Positions 43,669-52,017 of a stretch of 64,000 bases of DNA are shown here, piece after piece. Source of the DNA: Acidobacteriota bacterium (GTDB lineage Bacteria; Acidobacteriota; Terriglobia; Bryobacterales; Bryobacteraceae); assembly GCA_016185425.1 (NCBI GenBank), contig JACPNQ010000037.1, positions 62,001 through 126,000 on the forward strand, in the 5' to 3' direction. Position 1 is the stretch's first letter, and the number at the start of each line of letters is the position of its first letter. A model generated the notes under the pieces. It saw only the letters and a program-made list of their open reading frames with translations, searched no databases and had not been told where the DNA came from. The translations under genes were made by a program, and so were the position numbers.

Positions 43669-46038
43669 TTACGCCCGCCAGCAGAGCGAAAACAGTTTTA
43701 CCTGAATGTTCGTTTTCTTCGGCGCGATCGTGATGGCCTGAAACTTTTCATTGAGCGTGTCGTACCGCGCCGCCAGACCTGCGATCTCTTCTTGCAACTG
43801 CTGTTCCAATTGCGTTTTCTGATCAAGCGCCGCATGCAGGTTTTCCTCCGCGCGGTCAACGTCCTGCCCCTCGCGGCTGGCCCTTCCAAGCGTGCGCGCG
43901 GCCGAGCCCATCCCCGTCATTGCGGTTTTCGTCATGAACCCGCGGCCCATGATGGCGCCGAGCACCGTCGTAGCGATGGACAACCCGCTCTGCACCTTCG
44001 ATTGTGCCGCCTCCTGCTGTTGTTTTTCCATCATCTGCTGCGCCTTCCGTATCCGCTCTTCGAGCACCGCCAGCTTTGGCCCATATTTCTGGCGGAGCGC
44101 GGCGACAGCTTCGTCGCGCGCCTCATGAGCGGCCGTTGATAGGCGCACGCGGAAGTCACGCTCGGATTCGTCCGGATTCGAAACCGTGTTGAGGTTCGCG
44201 CACTGCATCAGTACCAGCTTCTGCGTCGCGAACAGCCAGTTAACGAAGTCCTTATTCCACGTGGTGTATGACTTCACCTTGCCCGCCGATGCCGGTAACT
44301 CGCCGAACGACGCGCCCTCCATCGGCGCACTCTCGAGTTCACCGAGATCGATATCCACGTCCGATGCCTGCTCCCAATTCACGTTCACGGGCCCATTCTC
44401 CACCAGCGTGCAGAACTTCACTTCGCGAGAATGGTCCACCTTCGTTTTGGTGTCGGTAAACCGGACCTGCGCCACACCGAGCAGGACGGGCTCATAGGTC
44501 ACGCTGCCTGTCGCGCGTACAGGCAGGAAATGCTGTTCGATATCGGGCGGCAGCACGGGCCGCGCTGTGCCAACAACATCCGCGGCGCGTTTGGGCGGAG
44601 GTGCTGCCGCAGCAGACTGTCCGCCGGCCGCCGGCACGGCGGCTGTCTTCTTCTTCGGCCCCATGAGCGTTTTGACCTGGGCTTTCGTCAGCGGCCCGCT
44701 TAGGAATGACAACGCCCAGCGCGATTCGAAGACCTCCAGCGCGCCCCGATGCACGTTGCTCATCAGGAAGATTCGGCTCTTCAGACTGGAGAGCAGTTTC
44801 TCCAACGCGCCGCGATCCGCCGACCCGCCGGCCGCCGCCGCGGCGCCCTCCAACCCTTCGATAAGCCGCGCCCTGTCCCGCTCCGTCTGCAAGCGGCCGA
44901 TCAGCCACGTGCCGCAGTTCGCCAGTCCCTTGTAGTCAAGATCCACCGGATTCTGTGTTGCCAGAACGATGCCCACACCGAATGCGCGCGCCTGTTTTAA
45001 GAGCGTCAGCAAAGGCTGTTTCGACGGCGGATTCGCGACCGGGGGAAAATAGCCGAAGATCTCGTCCATGTAGAGCAGCGCGCGAAGGCTGGATGTTCCG
45101 GGCTGTGTTCGCATCCAGGAAACCATTTGATTCATGAGCAGCGCCACGAAGAACATTCGCTCGGAATCGCTGAGATGGGAGATGGAAAAAATCGACATGC
45201 GCGGCCGGCCCTGCGCCGTGTAGAGGAGCGTGCCGATATCCAGCGAGTCTCCCTCCAGCCACGCTTCGAATCCCGGCGAGGCCAGCAGGTTGTTCAATGC
45301 AATCGCCAGATCGAAGCGCTCCTTCGACGGGAAGAACGCCTCAATCTCCAGCACGCCGATTCGGGTCACGGGCGGTTTCTGAATCTGTTGAATGAGCGTC
45401 GCCAGGTCCAGATCATTCCCTGCCATCCACGCGTTTTCGATGAGCTTGCTGATCAGGATATGCTCGCGGGATTGAATCGGGCCGGCGGTAATGTTCATCA
45501 GCGCGAGCAGCGCCGTGGCCGTGGATTGAATGCGTTCGCGCATTGCTTCGCGATCCTCGCGCATCTCTTCCGGCGGCGCGCTGAACGATCGCAATACCGA
45601 CACCGGGAAGCCTGCCGAGGAACCGGGCGTGAAGATGGTGAAGTCCGCCGCGTCGCGGAGTCGTTGAATGCGCGCGCCGTCCTGCCCCCAATCGGCGAGT
45701 CCCTTCTTCCACTTGTCCGCGGTTTCCGCCGCGAATTGTTCGCGCGTCTCCCCTTTTTTTTTCGCTTCTTCCTCGTTCACCCAGGGGACGAAATCTTCGG
45801 CCGCGAGATTGGGGAAGTTCAAGAGCAGGTTCGACAGGTCACCCTTTGGATCGATGATGAGCGCAGGAATTCCGTCGATTGCAGCCTCTTCCAACAGGCC
45901 GATACACAGGCCGGTCTTTCCGCTCCCCGTCATCCCGACGCAGACCGCGTGTGTAACAAGGTCCTTCGAGTCCAACAAGAGGAGACCGTCGTCTTTCTTT
46001 CCGAGATAGAAGACGCCGAGTTTTTCGAAATCCTGCAT
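43669..46038 (-). CDS. HerA/FtsK-like ATPase (DUF87-type) with C-terminal coiled coils
   Basis: 789 residues. Walker A GMTGSGKT is at residues 35-42. A DPKGDL motif near residue 65 is typical of the HerA-type P-loop family, and the Walker B is LLYMDEIFGYFP. A following TQNPVDLDYKGLANCGTWLIG segment resembles the sensor region. From about residue 480 the protein changes to a linker and two coiled coils (VLEERIRKAQQMMEKQQQE and LHAALDQKTQLEQQLQEE) separated by a Gly/Ala-rich hydrophobic stretch. No NurA nuclease or phage gene adjoins. It probably translocates DNA or protein, but the substrate is unknown. Confidence 0.8.
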   Translation of the reverse strand: MQDFEKLGVFYLGKKDDGLLLLDSKDLVTHAVCVGMTGSGKTGLCIGLLEEAAIDGIPALIIDPKGDLSNLLLNFPNLAAEDFVPWVNEEEAKKKGETREQFAAETADKWKKGLADWGQDGARIQRLRDAADFTIFTPGSSAGFPVSVLRSFSAPPEEMREDREAMRERIQSTATALLALMNITAGPIQSREHILISKLIENAWMAGNDLDLATLIQQIQKPPVTRIGVLEIEAFFPSKERFDLAIALNNLLASPGFEAWLEGDSLDIGTLLYTAQGRPRMSIFSISHLSDSERMFFVALLMNQMVSWMRTQPGTSSLRALLYMDEIFGYFPPVANPPSKQPLLTLLKQARAFGVGIVLATQNPVDLDYKGLANCGTWLIGRLQTERDRARLIEGLEGAAAAAGGSADRGALEKLLSSLKSRIFLMSNVHRGALEVFESRWALSFLSGPLTKAQVKTLMGPKKKTAAVPAAGGQSAAAAPPPKRAADVVGTARPVLPPDIEQHFLPVRATGSVTYEPVLLGVAQVRFTDTKTKVDHSREVKFCTLVENGPVNVNWEQASDVDIDLGELESAPMEGASFGELPASAGKVKSYTTWNKDFVNWLFATQKLVLMQCANLNTVSNPDESERDFRVRLSTAAHEARDEAVAALRQKYGPKLAVLEERIRKAQQMMEKQQQEAAQSKVQSGLSIATTVLGAIMGRGFMTKTAMTGMGSAARTLGRASREGQDVDRAEENLHAALDQKTQLEQQLQEEIAGLAARYDTLNEKFQAITIAPKKTNIQVKLFSLCWRA

Positions 46039-46045
46039 AGGCTCT

Positions 46046-46055
46046 AGTCTACAAT
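46046..46055. promoter_or_regulatory. Shared divergent -10 decamer AGTCTACAAT
   Basis: Plus-strand TACAAT (46050-46055) ends 7 bases before ATG 46063. Minus-strand TAGACT (46046-46051) ends 7 bases before the ATPase ATG at 46038. The hexamers overlap by the central TA and the arrangement is symmetrical about it. Confidence 0.5.
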
Positions 46056-46062
46056 CGCGAAT

Positions 46063-46587
46063 ATGGAACTAAAAGGAAAGAAGGTTGCCATCCTCGTCGA
46101 CCAGATGTACCAGGAGATGGAGGTTTGGGTGCCGCTCTATCGCCTGCAGGAAGCGGGTGTGGAGACCATTACTGTAGGCGCGGAAGCCGGCAAAACATAT
46201 CCAAGCAAGCTTGGCTATCCGTGCACGGCCCAAAAATCCTATGACGAGGTTTCCGCCAACGATTTCGACGGGATCGTTGTTCCTGGCGGCTTCGCTCCGG
46301 ATCACATCAGACGCCATCCGAAGGCCAACCGCCTTGTGGCCGACATTAACGCACAGGGCAAGCTGGTGGCGGCGATCTGTCACGGGCCTTGGGTCCTTTG
46401 TTCGGCGCACGGCATGTTGAAAGGCCGCAAGGCGACCAGCTTTTTCGCGATCAAGGACGACGTCGTGAACGCGGGAGCGGAGTGGTCGGATGCCGAGGTT
46501 GTTGTCGATAAAAACCTTGTCACCTCGCGCAAGCCGGAGGATCTGCCCGCGTTCTGCGTAGCCTGCATCAACGTTCTTAAGAAGTAA
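46063..46587 (+). CDS. DJ-1/PfpI family protein
   Basis: 174-residue cytoplasmic protein of the PfpI/DJ-1 superfamily (YhbO/PfpI-like), associated with glyoxalase, deglycase or stress protection. The nucleophile is C106 in AAICHGPW with H107 next to it, and the acidic partner is E18-E20 in YQEMEVWVP. The length is normal. It is divergent from the HerA-like gene and followed after 13 bp by the PQQ dehydrogenase. Confidence 0.92.
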   Translation: MELKGKKVAILVDQMYQEMEVWVPLYRLQEAGVETITVGAEAGKTYPSKLGYPCTAQKSYDEVSANDFDGIVVPGGFAPDHIRRHPKANRLVADINAQGKLVAAICHGPWVLCSAHGMLKGRKATSFFAIKDDVVNAGAEWSDAEVVVDKNLVTSRKPEDLPAFCVACINVLKK

Positions 46588-46600
46588 AATCAAGGACTGT

Positions 46601-48247
46601 ATGCATCGGCTTCTAGCTCTGTTCGCTACTGCTGTCCTCCTGCCGGCTCAGGATGGCGCCACCCGGGAGAATTGGCCGCATTATGGCGGCCAGACCAGCG
46701 CGTGGCGGTACAGTGCGCTGGACCAAGTGAATGCCTCGAACGTCAATCGCCTGACTCCGGTGTGGACATTTCAAACCGGCGACAGCGACGGCGGTCTGCA
46801 GGCGACGCCTATCGTGGTTGACGGCGTGATGTATCTGTCCACGTCCCACAACCGCATCTATGCGATCGACGCGGTGACTGGCGGCGAACTCTGGAGCTAT
46901 CACTTTCCGTTGCCCAAGGGCTTCACGATTTTCTACGGCCCTTGGAACCGTGGCGTGGCTGTCGCGGATGGACGTGTCTTCCTTGGAACGCTGGACAATC
47001 ACGTCGTTGCGCTCGACGCGAAGAACGGCCGCGAGCTGTGGAAAGTGAATGTCGAGGACGCCAATCAATGTGGTTGCAATATCACGGCGGCGCCGCTGGT
47101 TGTGAAGGGGAAAGTTGTTGTCGGCGTTACGGGCGGCGACTCCGCGCATCGCGGGTATGTCAACGCCTTCGACGCGAAGACCGGCCGCCACTTGTGGCGT
47201 TTTTGGACCATCCCGGGGCCCGGTGAAAAAGGCCACGAAACCTGGACGGGAGATAGCTGGAAGTTTGGGGGCGGGGCAACGTGGATGACCGGTTCCTACG
47301 ACGCGGAGTTGAACCTGACGTATTGGAGCGTTGGCAATCCGGCTGCCGATTTTTGGGGCGGCAATCGCAAGGGTGACAACCTCTATACGGACTCCGTCGT
47401 CGCGCTGGATCTGGATACCGGCAAACTGAAATGGCACCACCAACAGGTACCGCATGACGTTTGGGATTGGGACACCGCGTATGAAAACGTGCTGCTCGAC
47501 CTGCCCGTCAACGGCCGAACGCGCAAGCTGCTGCTTAACGTCAACAAGGGCGGCTACACATTCGTGGTCGATCGCGCGAACGGGGAATTCGTTGCCGCGT
47601 GGCCGCTGGTCAACAATCTGAACTGGATCACGGGCGTTGGGCCGAAGGGCGAGTTGCTGGGACGCAATGAACCCGTTGTGGGGAAGTCGAAGGTTATCTG
47701 TCCATCGATCGGCGGCGGGCGAAGCTGGAACCAGGGCGCGTGGTCGCCGAAGACTGGCATGTTCTATTCGACGGGCATCGAATGGTGCGAAGATGTTGTC
47801 GCCGTTCCGGAGACGCCGAAGGAAGGACAGGTTTACTTTGGCGGCACCTTCAAGCTGACGCACAAGCCACTGAAGGGCGACGCTGGCGGCCATCTTGGCG
47901 CTTACGATCCGATTTCCGGCAAGCGGGCGTGGATCTATAACTACAAATACCCATTGCTTGCTTCGGTGCTCGCGACTGCGGGCGATCTGGTCTTTACAGG
48001 CGATGCCGATGGCTTCTTCTTTGCTCTCGATGCGAAGTCGGGCAGGAAGTTGTGGAGCTTTCAAACCGGCTCAGGGCATCGCGGCAGCTCCATCACGTAC
48101 GCGGTGAAGGGCCGTCAGTATGTTGCAACACCCACCGGCTGGGGATCGGCGGTGTCTGGATTGCTACCGCAGCTTTGGCCGGAAACGGAGCGTTTGCGAA
48201 GCGGCTCCGCCGTGTTCGTGTTCGCGTTGCCGGAGCCCTCCAAATGA
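46601..48247 (+). CDS. PQQ-dependent dehydrogenase, exported
   Basis: 548-residue quinoprotein of the alcohol/glucose dehydrogenase superfamily, located in the periplasm (signal peptide MHRLLALFATAVLLPAQD). An eight-bladed propeller starts WPHYGGQTSAWRYS. The catalytic Asp lies in HDVWDWDTAYENV. The neighbouring cysteine pair of these enzymes is replaced by CGC (QCGCNITAAP), not the usual vicinal CC. The start follows AAGGA. The next gene, a cytochrome c, overlaps by 4 bp and is the likely electron acceptor. Substrate unknown. Confidence 0.88.
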   Translation: MHRLLALFATAVLLPAQDGATRENWPHYGGQTSAWRYSALDQVNASNVNRLTPVWTFQTGDSDGGLQATPIVVDGVMYLSTSHNRIYAIDAVTGGELWSYHFPLPKGFTIFYGPWNRGVAVADGRVFLGTLDNHVVALDAKNGRELWKVNVEDANQCGCNITAAPLVVKGKVVVGVTGGDSAHRGYVNAFDAKTGRHLWRFWTIPGPGEKGHETWTGDSWKFGGGATWMTGSYDAELNLTYWSVGNPAADFWGGNRKGDNLYTDSVVALDLDTGKLKWHHQQVPHDVWDWDTAYENVLLDLPVNGRTRKLLLNVNKGGYTFVVDRANGEFVAAWPLVNNLNWITGVGPKGELLGRNEPVVGKSKVICPSIGGGRSWNQGAWSPKTGMFYSTGIEWCEDVVAVPETPKEGQVYFGGTFKLTHKPLKGDAGGHLGAYDPISGKRAWIYNYKYPLLASVLATAGDLVFTGDADGFFFALDAKSGRKLWSFQTGSGHRGSSITYAVKGRQYVATPTGWGSAVSGLLPQLWPETERLRSGSAVFVFALPEPSK

Positions 48248-49050
48248 GACCTTGGCTTCTCATCGCGCTGCTTCCCTCCGCCTTCGCGCAGCCGGGCGGA
48301 GCGCTAGGGACACCCGCGTCGATCGCCCGCGGCGACAAGCTTTTCGCGCAGGGTTGTTCCGTCGGTTACTGTCACGGAGCCGGGGGTTCGGCCGCGCGCA
48401 GCCCTCGCCTTCGCGGCCGCTCATTTGAACGCGACTATCTCATCAGAGTGATTCGGAATGGCATCCCCAACACGGCCATGCCCGCATGGGGCGACCGGCT
48501 GACCGATGCCGACATCAACGACCTCAGCGACTACATTCAAAGCCTCGCCAACGCACCCGTCAACGTTGCCGCCAGCCCCGCCACCGAGGCGGCCGCTACT
48601 CCCGCAACAGAAAAGCCCGTTGATACTCCGGACGAGCACCGGCGCGGCCGCGACCTGTTTTTCGATCTCACACGCGAATCCCGCTGCTCCGTTTGCCACC
48701 GCCTGAATGGTTATGGTTCGATTGTCGGACCGGATATCACCAAGGTCAGCGGTCTGAAGGTTACCGATGGCCCGCAGGTGCTCCGTTACGGCCGTCCGCG
48801 CAGCGTTCGCACGTTCGTCTTGAAGGATGGCGACCGGTTTGCCGCTGTCAGTGTGGAGCGGACCGCCAGCTTCACGAGAGCCTATGATCTCTCCGCCACC
48901 CCGCCGGTACTCCGCAATCTGCTCAACACCGACGTACAGTCCATTCAGCGCCAATCGAACTGGCGCCACGGGAACGCCGTTCGCGGCTATTCGTTGGAAG
49001 ACCTGCAGTCGATCTGGAACTACGTCCGCTACGCGGCGGCGAAGAAGTAG
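48244..49050 (+). CDS. Cytochrome c with one CX4CH and one CXXCH motif
   Basis: 268-residue exported protein (signal MRPWLLIALLPSAFAQ). The first domain has CSVGYCH, a heme-type motif with four residues between the cysteines instead of two. The second has a canonical CSVCH (RCSVCHRLNGYGSIVGPD). An alanine/threonine-rich linker joins them. It overlaps the PQQ dehydrogenase stop (ATGA), so the two proteins probably form one electron-transfer pair. Whether the first site binds heme covalently is open. Confidence 0.88.
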   Translation: MRPWLLIALLPSAFAQPGGALGTPASIARGDKLFAQGCSVGYCHGAGGSAARSPRLRGRSFERDYLIRVIRNGIPNTAMPAWGDRLTDADINDLSDYIQSLANAPVNVAASPATEAAATPATEKPVDTPDEHRRGRDLFFDLTRESRCSVCHRLNGYGSIVGPDITKVSGLKVTDGPQVLRYGRPRSVRTFVLKDGDRFAAVSVERTASFTRAYDLSATPPVLRNLLNTDVQSIQRQSNWRHGNAVRGYSLEDLQSIWNYVRYAAAKK

Positions 49051-49056
49051 CGCCGC

Positions 49057-49983
49057 ATGAACGAGCCATGTATTCAAGTCGCCGGACTGAAGAAGAGTTA
49101 TGGCGACGTGGAGGCGGTGCGCGGTCTGGATTTCATGGTCGAGCAGGGCGAAGTGTTCGGCCTGCTTGGTCCGAACGGCGCGGGGAAGACGACGACCGTG
49201 GAGATTCTCGAAGGTCTTCGACAGCGGTCGTCCGGAGACGTTCGCGTCCTGGGGTTCGATCCAGCCGATGACGCGAAAGCGCTGAAGGAGCGAATCGGGG
49301 TCTGCCTACAGGCGACGAATCTGCCCGACAAAATCCGTCTCCATGAAGCCATGCGCCTGTTCGGGTCGTTCTATCAGCGCACAGTGGACCACGACGAGCT
49401 GTTGAAGCGTCTGCAACTGATAGAGAAGCGCGACGCTCCCTATGGCTCGCTTTCGGGCGGCCAGAAACAGCGCCTCGCGCTGGCCATGGCAATGATCAAC
49501 GATCCCCAGTTGATCTTCCTCGATGAGCCCACGACGGGGCTCGATCCGCAAGTCCGCCTCGAAATTCACAAACTGATCCTCGAGTTCCGCGATAAGAAGC
49601 GCACCATCGTTCTCACCACTCACTACATCGAGGAAGCCGAGCGCCTTTGCGACCGTGTGGCCATTATCGATCAGGGACGCATCATCGCCTTCGGTGCGCC
49701 GCGCGATCTTGTCGCCAGTACGTTTGGTTCGTCGTTGATCGAAATTCGTCTGGCCGAGCCCCTTGCCGTCACGGAGAGGCCACCGGAGAGCGATGACGCG
49801 AAGACGCACCTCAGCGCGGACCGGACACTACTTGGTATTACAGCCGAGAAGCCCGCGCGCGCCATTGTCGATTTCGTCAAGTGGATCGACCAGCGCGGCC
49901 TGGAACTCGCCGATATCCACCTCAAACGCCCAACACTCGAAGACGTTTTCCTCGAACTCACTGGCAGGAGCTTGCGCGACTGA
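49057..49983 (+). CDS. ABC transporter ATP-binding protein
   Basis: 308-residue ATPase subunit of an ABC-2-type exporter, in the cytoplasm. Walker A is GPNGAGKTT, the signature LSGGQKQRLALAM and Walker B LIFLDEPTTGLDP; the His switch is TTHYIEEAE. The C-terminal about 80 residues have the extra regulatory tail of drug/lipid exporters. It is followed directly by the permease-amidohydrolase fusion, which has only one base between the stop and its start. Confidence 0.94.
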   Translation: MNEPCIQVAGLKKSYGDVEAVRGLDFMVEQGEVFGLLGPNGAGKTTTVEILEGLRQRSSGDVRVLGFDPADDAKALKERIGVCLQATNLPDKIRLHEAMRLFGSFYQRTVDHDELLKRLQLIEKRDAPYGSLSGGQKQRLALAMAMINDPQLIFLDEPTTGLDPQVRLEIHKLILEFRDKKRTIVLTTHYIEEAERLCDRVAIIDQGRIIAFGAPRDLVASTFGSSLIEIRLAEPLAVTERPPESDDAKTHLSADRTLLGITAEKPARAIVDFVKWIDQRGLELADIHLKRPTLEDVFLELTGRSLRD

Positions 49984-49984
49984 T

Positions 49985-52015
49985 ATGAAGGCCTATCTCA
50001 CCAACATCGCCATTACGCTGCGCCTGATGGGGCGGGACCGTATGGCGCTGTTCTTCGGCTACGTCTTCCCGCTGATGTTCTTTTTTCTGTTCGCGCAGAT
50101 GTTGTCGGCGGGGCAAGGCTCGGGAGTCGCCAAGCAGGTCGTCACCAGCGTTTTCATCTTCGGCGTGCTGGGCAACGGATTCTTCGGTGCTGGAATGCGC
50201 GCTGTCTCGGACCGCGAACAGAATATCCTTCGCCGCTTCAAGGTAGCGCCCACAACGGCCGCGCCATTGCTCGCGAGTTGGCTGGTGACGGGTTGGATCA
50301 ACTACATTCCGTCGGCACTGTTCCTCATCGCCATCGGTCACTTTGCTTACCAGATGCCGTGGCCGGAGCGGCCGCTGACGCTGTTCGTTTTTCTGAGCGT
50401 TGGCGTTCTCGCCTTCCGGTCGATCGGATTGATTATCGCGTCCGTTGTGAATTCCATGCAGGAGAGCCAGATTCTAATTCAACTCTGCTACCTGCCGATG
50501 CTCTTCCTGAGCGGCGCGACGATTCCGGTCAGCGCGATGCCGCAGTGGCTTCAGATCGTCGCGCAATTCATCCCGTCTTCACACCTGTTCGCGGGGCTGC
50601 AAGGAATTCTACTCCGGAAGGAAGGGCTTGCCAGTCAATGGAAGCCGGTTGCCGCGCTGTTGGTCACTTTGGCTGTCGGCATGTTGCTCTCCGTCAAGCT
50701 CTTCCGTTGGGAGAAGGAGGAGAAGGTGAAGCCTGCGGCGAAGCTGTGGGTCGTCGCGGCGCTGGCGCCATTTCTTTTGCTCGGCGTATATCAGGCTTAC
50801 AGCAAAGAGAGCCTGCAGCAGGCGAAAGTGCTGCAGCGAGAGCTCCGGCGCAGTCGAACGCTTCTCATCCGCGATGTGCGTATCTTTCCCGGTGATGGAC
50901 GCATTGTCGAACGCGGTGCCGTGTTGATTCGTGATGGAAAGATCGCTCAAGTCTTCGAAGGAGATGCCCCGGATGCGAAAACTCTCAGCGCCGAGCCAAT
51001 TGAGGGCAGTGGTAAGACGCTCTTGCCTGGGCTGATCGATACAAAGGTCCAACTCTCATGGCCGGGCGGCGTCCCAGATCCGGCGGCGTATGCGGATCCC
51101 GAAAAGCCGCTGCAATCCAGCCATGCGGCGTACCTTTTCAGCGGTGTCACGGCGATTCGCTCGGTGGGAGACAGCACCGCGCAAATGGTGCGCCTGCGGG
51201 ATCGCGTGGCCCGCGGCGAACGGCTGGCCAGCGAGGTGTTCTTCACCGGCCCGGAATTCACAACGCGCGAGGGCGTCAATGGCGGGCCCTTGAAAAATAT
51301 CCCCGCGGCGTTTCGAGATCGCGTTGCCGCCGGGCTTTATCGTACGCCCGAAACGCCGGAACAGGCTGTGGAGATGGCTTCCGAAATGAAGCGGCTCGGC
51401 GCGCAATCGCTGTTTGTCGACGTGCTGCGTCTTCCCGCGCCGATTGTTGCCGCGCTGCGGTCCGCCGGCCTGCCAATCGTTGCGGCGAACTCCGAAACCC
51501 CTCCCGCGGAAGGCGCATGGATTCCATCTCTTGCCGCACTGGAAGGGGCCACCAATCCGAAATCTGAGCTACTGGAGCGCAGCCTGGTGCAACAGGCCGC
51601 TCCGAAGGGGCTGTTGGACCGAACGCGGCCACTGCTTTCCAAATTCGCCGCAAGCCCGGAGCAATTACAGTCGCGAATGGCGGCGGTTGCGGCGAATCGG
51701 ACGCGCGTCGTGGCGGGCTCCGGCGCCGGGCAACCCTTCGTCGTTCATGGTCCCGGCATTCACCGCGAACTCGCATTGCTGGTCCAATCCGGCCTCTCGC
51801 CGAATGAAGCGCTGCAAGCCGCGACATCGAAGGCGGCGGCCGCGCTTGGGGCGGCGAATCGCATCGGCTCCATCAAGGCTGGCATGGAGGCCGATCTACT
51901 TCTTGTCGATGGCAATCCACTCCGTGACATCACCGACACCGAACGAATCTCGACGATTATCTTCCGCGGCGAGCGTGTTGCCCGCGCGGGGCTCTTCGAT
52001 CAGGAGGAGGAATAA
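49985..52015 (+). CDS. ABC-2 permease fused to a degenerate amidohydrolase domain
   Basis: 676 residues in one frame. Residues 1-275 are an ABC-2 permease with about six membrane helices (MALFFGYVFPLMFFFLFAQM, GLIIASVVNSMQESQ) and a seventh hydrophobic segment at about 251-272. After a charged helix, residues about 287-676 are an amidohydrolase-like domain: RTLLIRDVRIFPGDGRIVE, GKTLLPGLID, then IKAGMEADLLLVDGNPLRDI. The expected HxH after GLID is TKV (349-354) and the GTDAG aspartate is replaced by GSGAG (578-582), so metal binding is probably lost. It likely acts with the preceding ATPase. Confidence 0.88.
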   Translation: MKAYLTNIAITLRLMGRDRMALFFGYVFPLMFFFLFAQMLSAGQGSGVAKQVVTSVFIFGVLGNGFFGAGMRAVSDREQNILRRFKVAPTTAAPLLASWLVTGWINYIPSALFLIAIGHFAYQMPWPERPLTLFVFLSVGVLAFRSIGLIIASVVNSMQESQILIQLCYLPMLFLSGATIPVSAMPQWLQIVAQFIPSSHLFAGLQGILLRKEGLASQWKPVAALLVTLAVGMLLSVKLFRWEKEEKVKPAAKLWVVAALAPFLLLGVYQAYSKESLQQAKVLQRELRRSRTLLIRDVRIFPGDGRIVERGAVLIRDGKIAQVFEGDAPDAKTLSAEPIEGSGKTLLPGLIDTKVQLSWPGGVPDPAAYADPEKPLQSSHAAYLFSGVTAIRSVGDSTAQMVRLRDRVARGERLASEVFFTGPEFTTREGVNGGPLKNIPAAFRDRVAAGLYRTPETPEQAVEMASEMKRLGAQSLFVDVLRLPAPIVAALRSAGLPIVAANSETPPAEGAWIPSLAALEGATNPKSELLERSLVQQAAPKGLLDRTRPLLSKFAASPEQLQSRMAAVAANRTRVVAGSGAGQPFVVHGPGIHRELALLVQSGLSPNEALQAATSKAAAALGAANRIGSIKAGMEADLLLVDGNPLRDITDTERISTIIFRGERVARAGLFDQEEE

Positions 52016-52017
52016 AG

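Noticed and set aside
46613..48064. Long open frame on the minus strand (483 codons) across the PQQ dehydrogenase gene
   Set aside because: It is fully antisense to a gene with clear quinoprotein motifs and is Arg/Ala-rich without domains. High GC content makes such frames common here.
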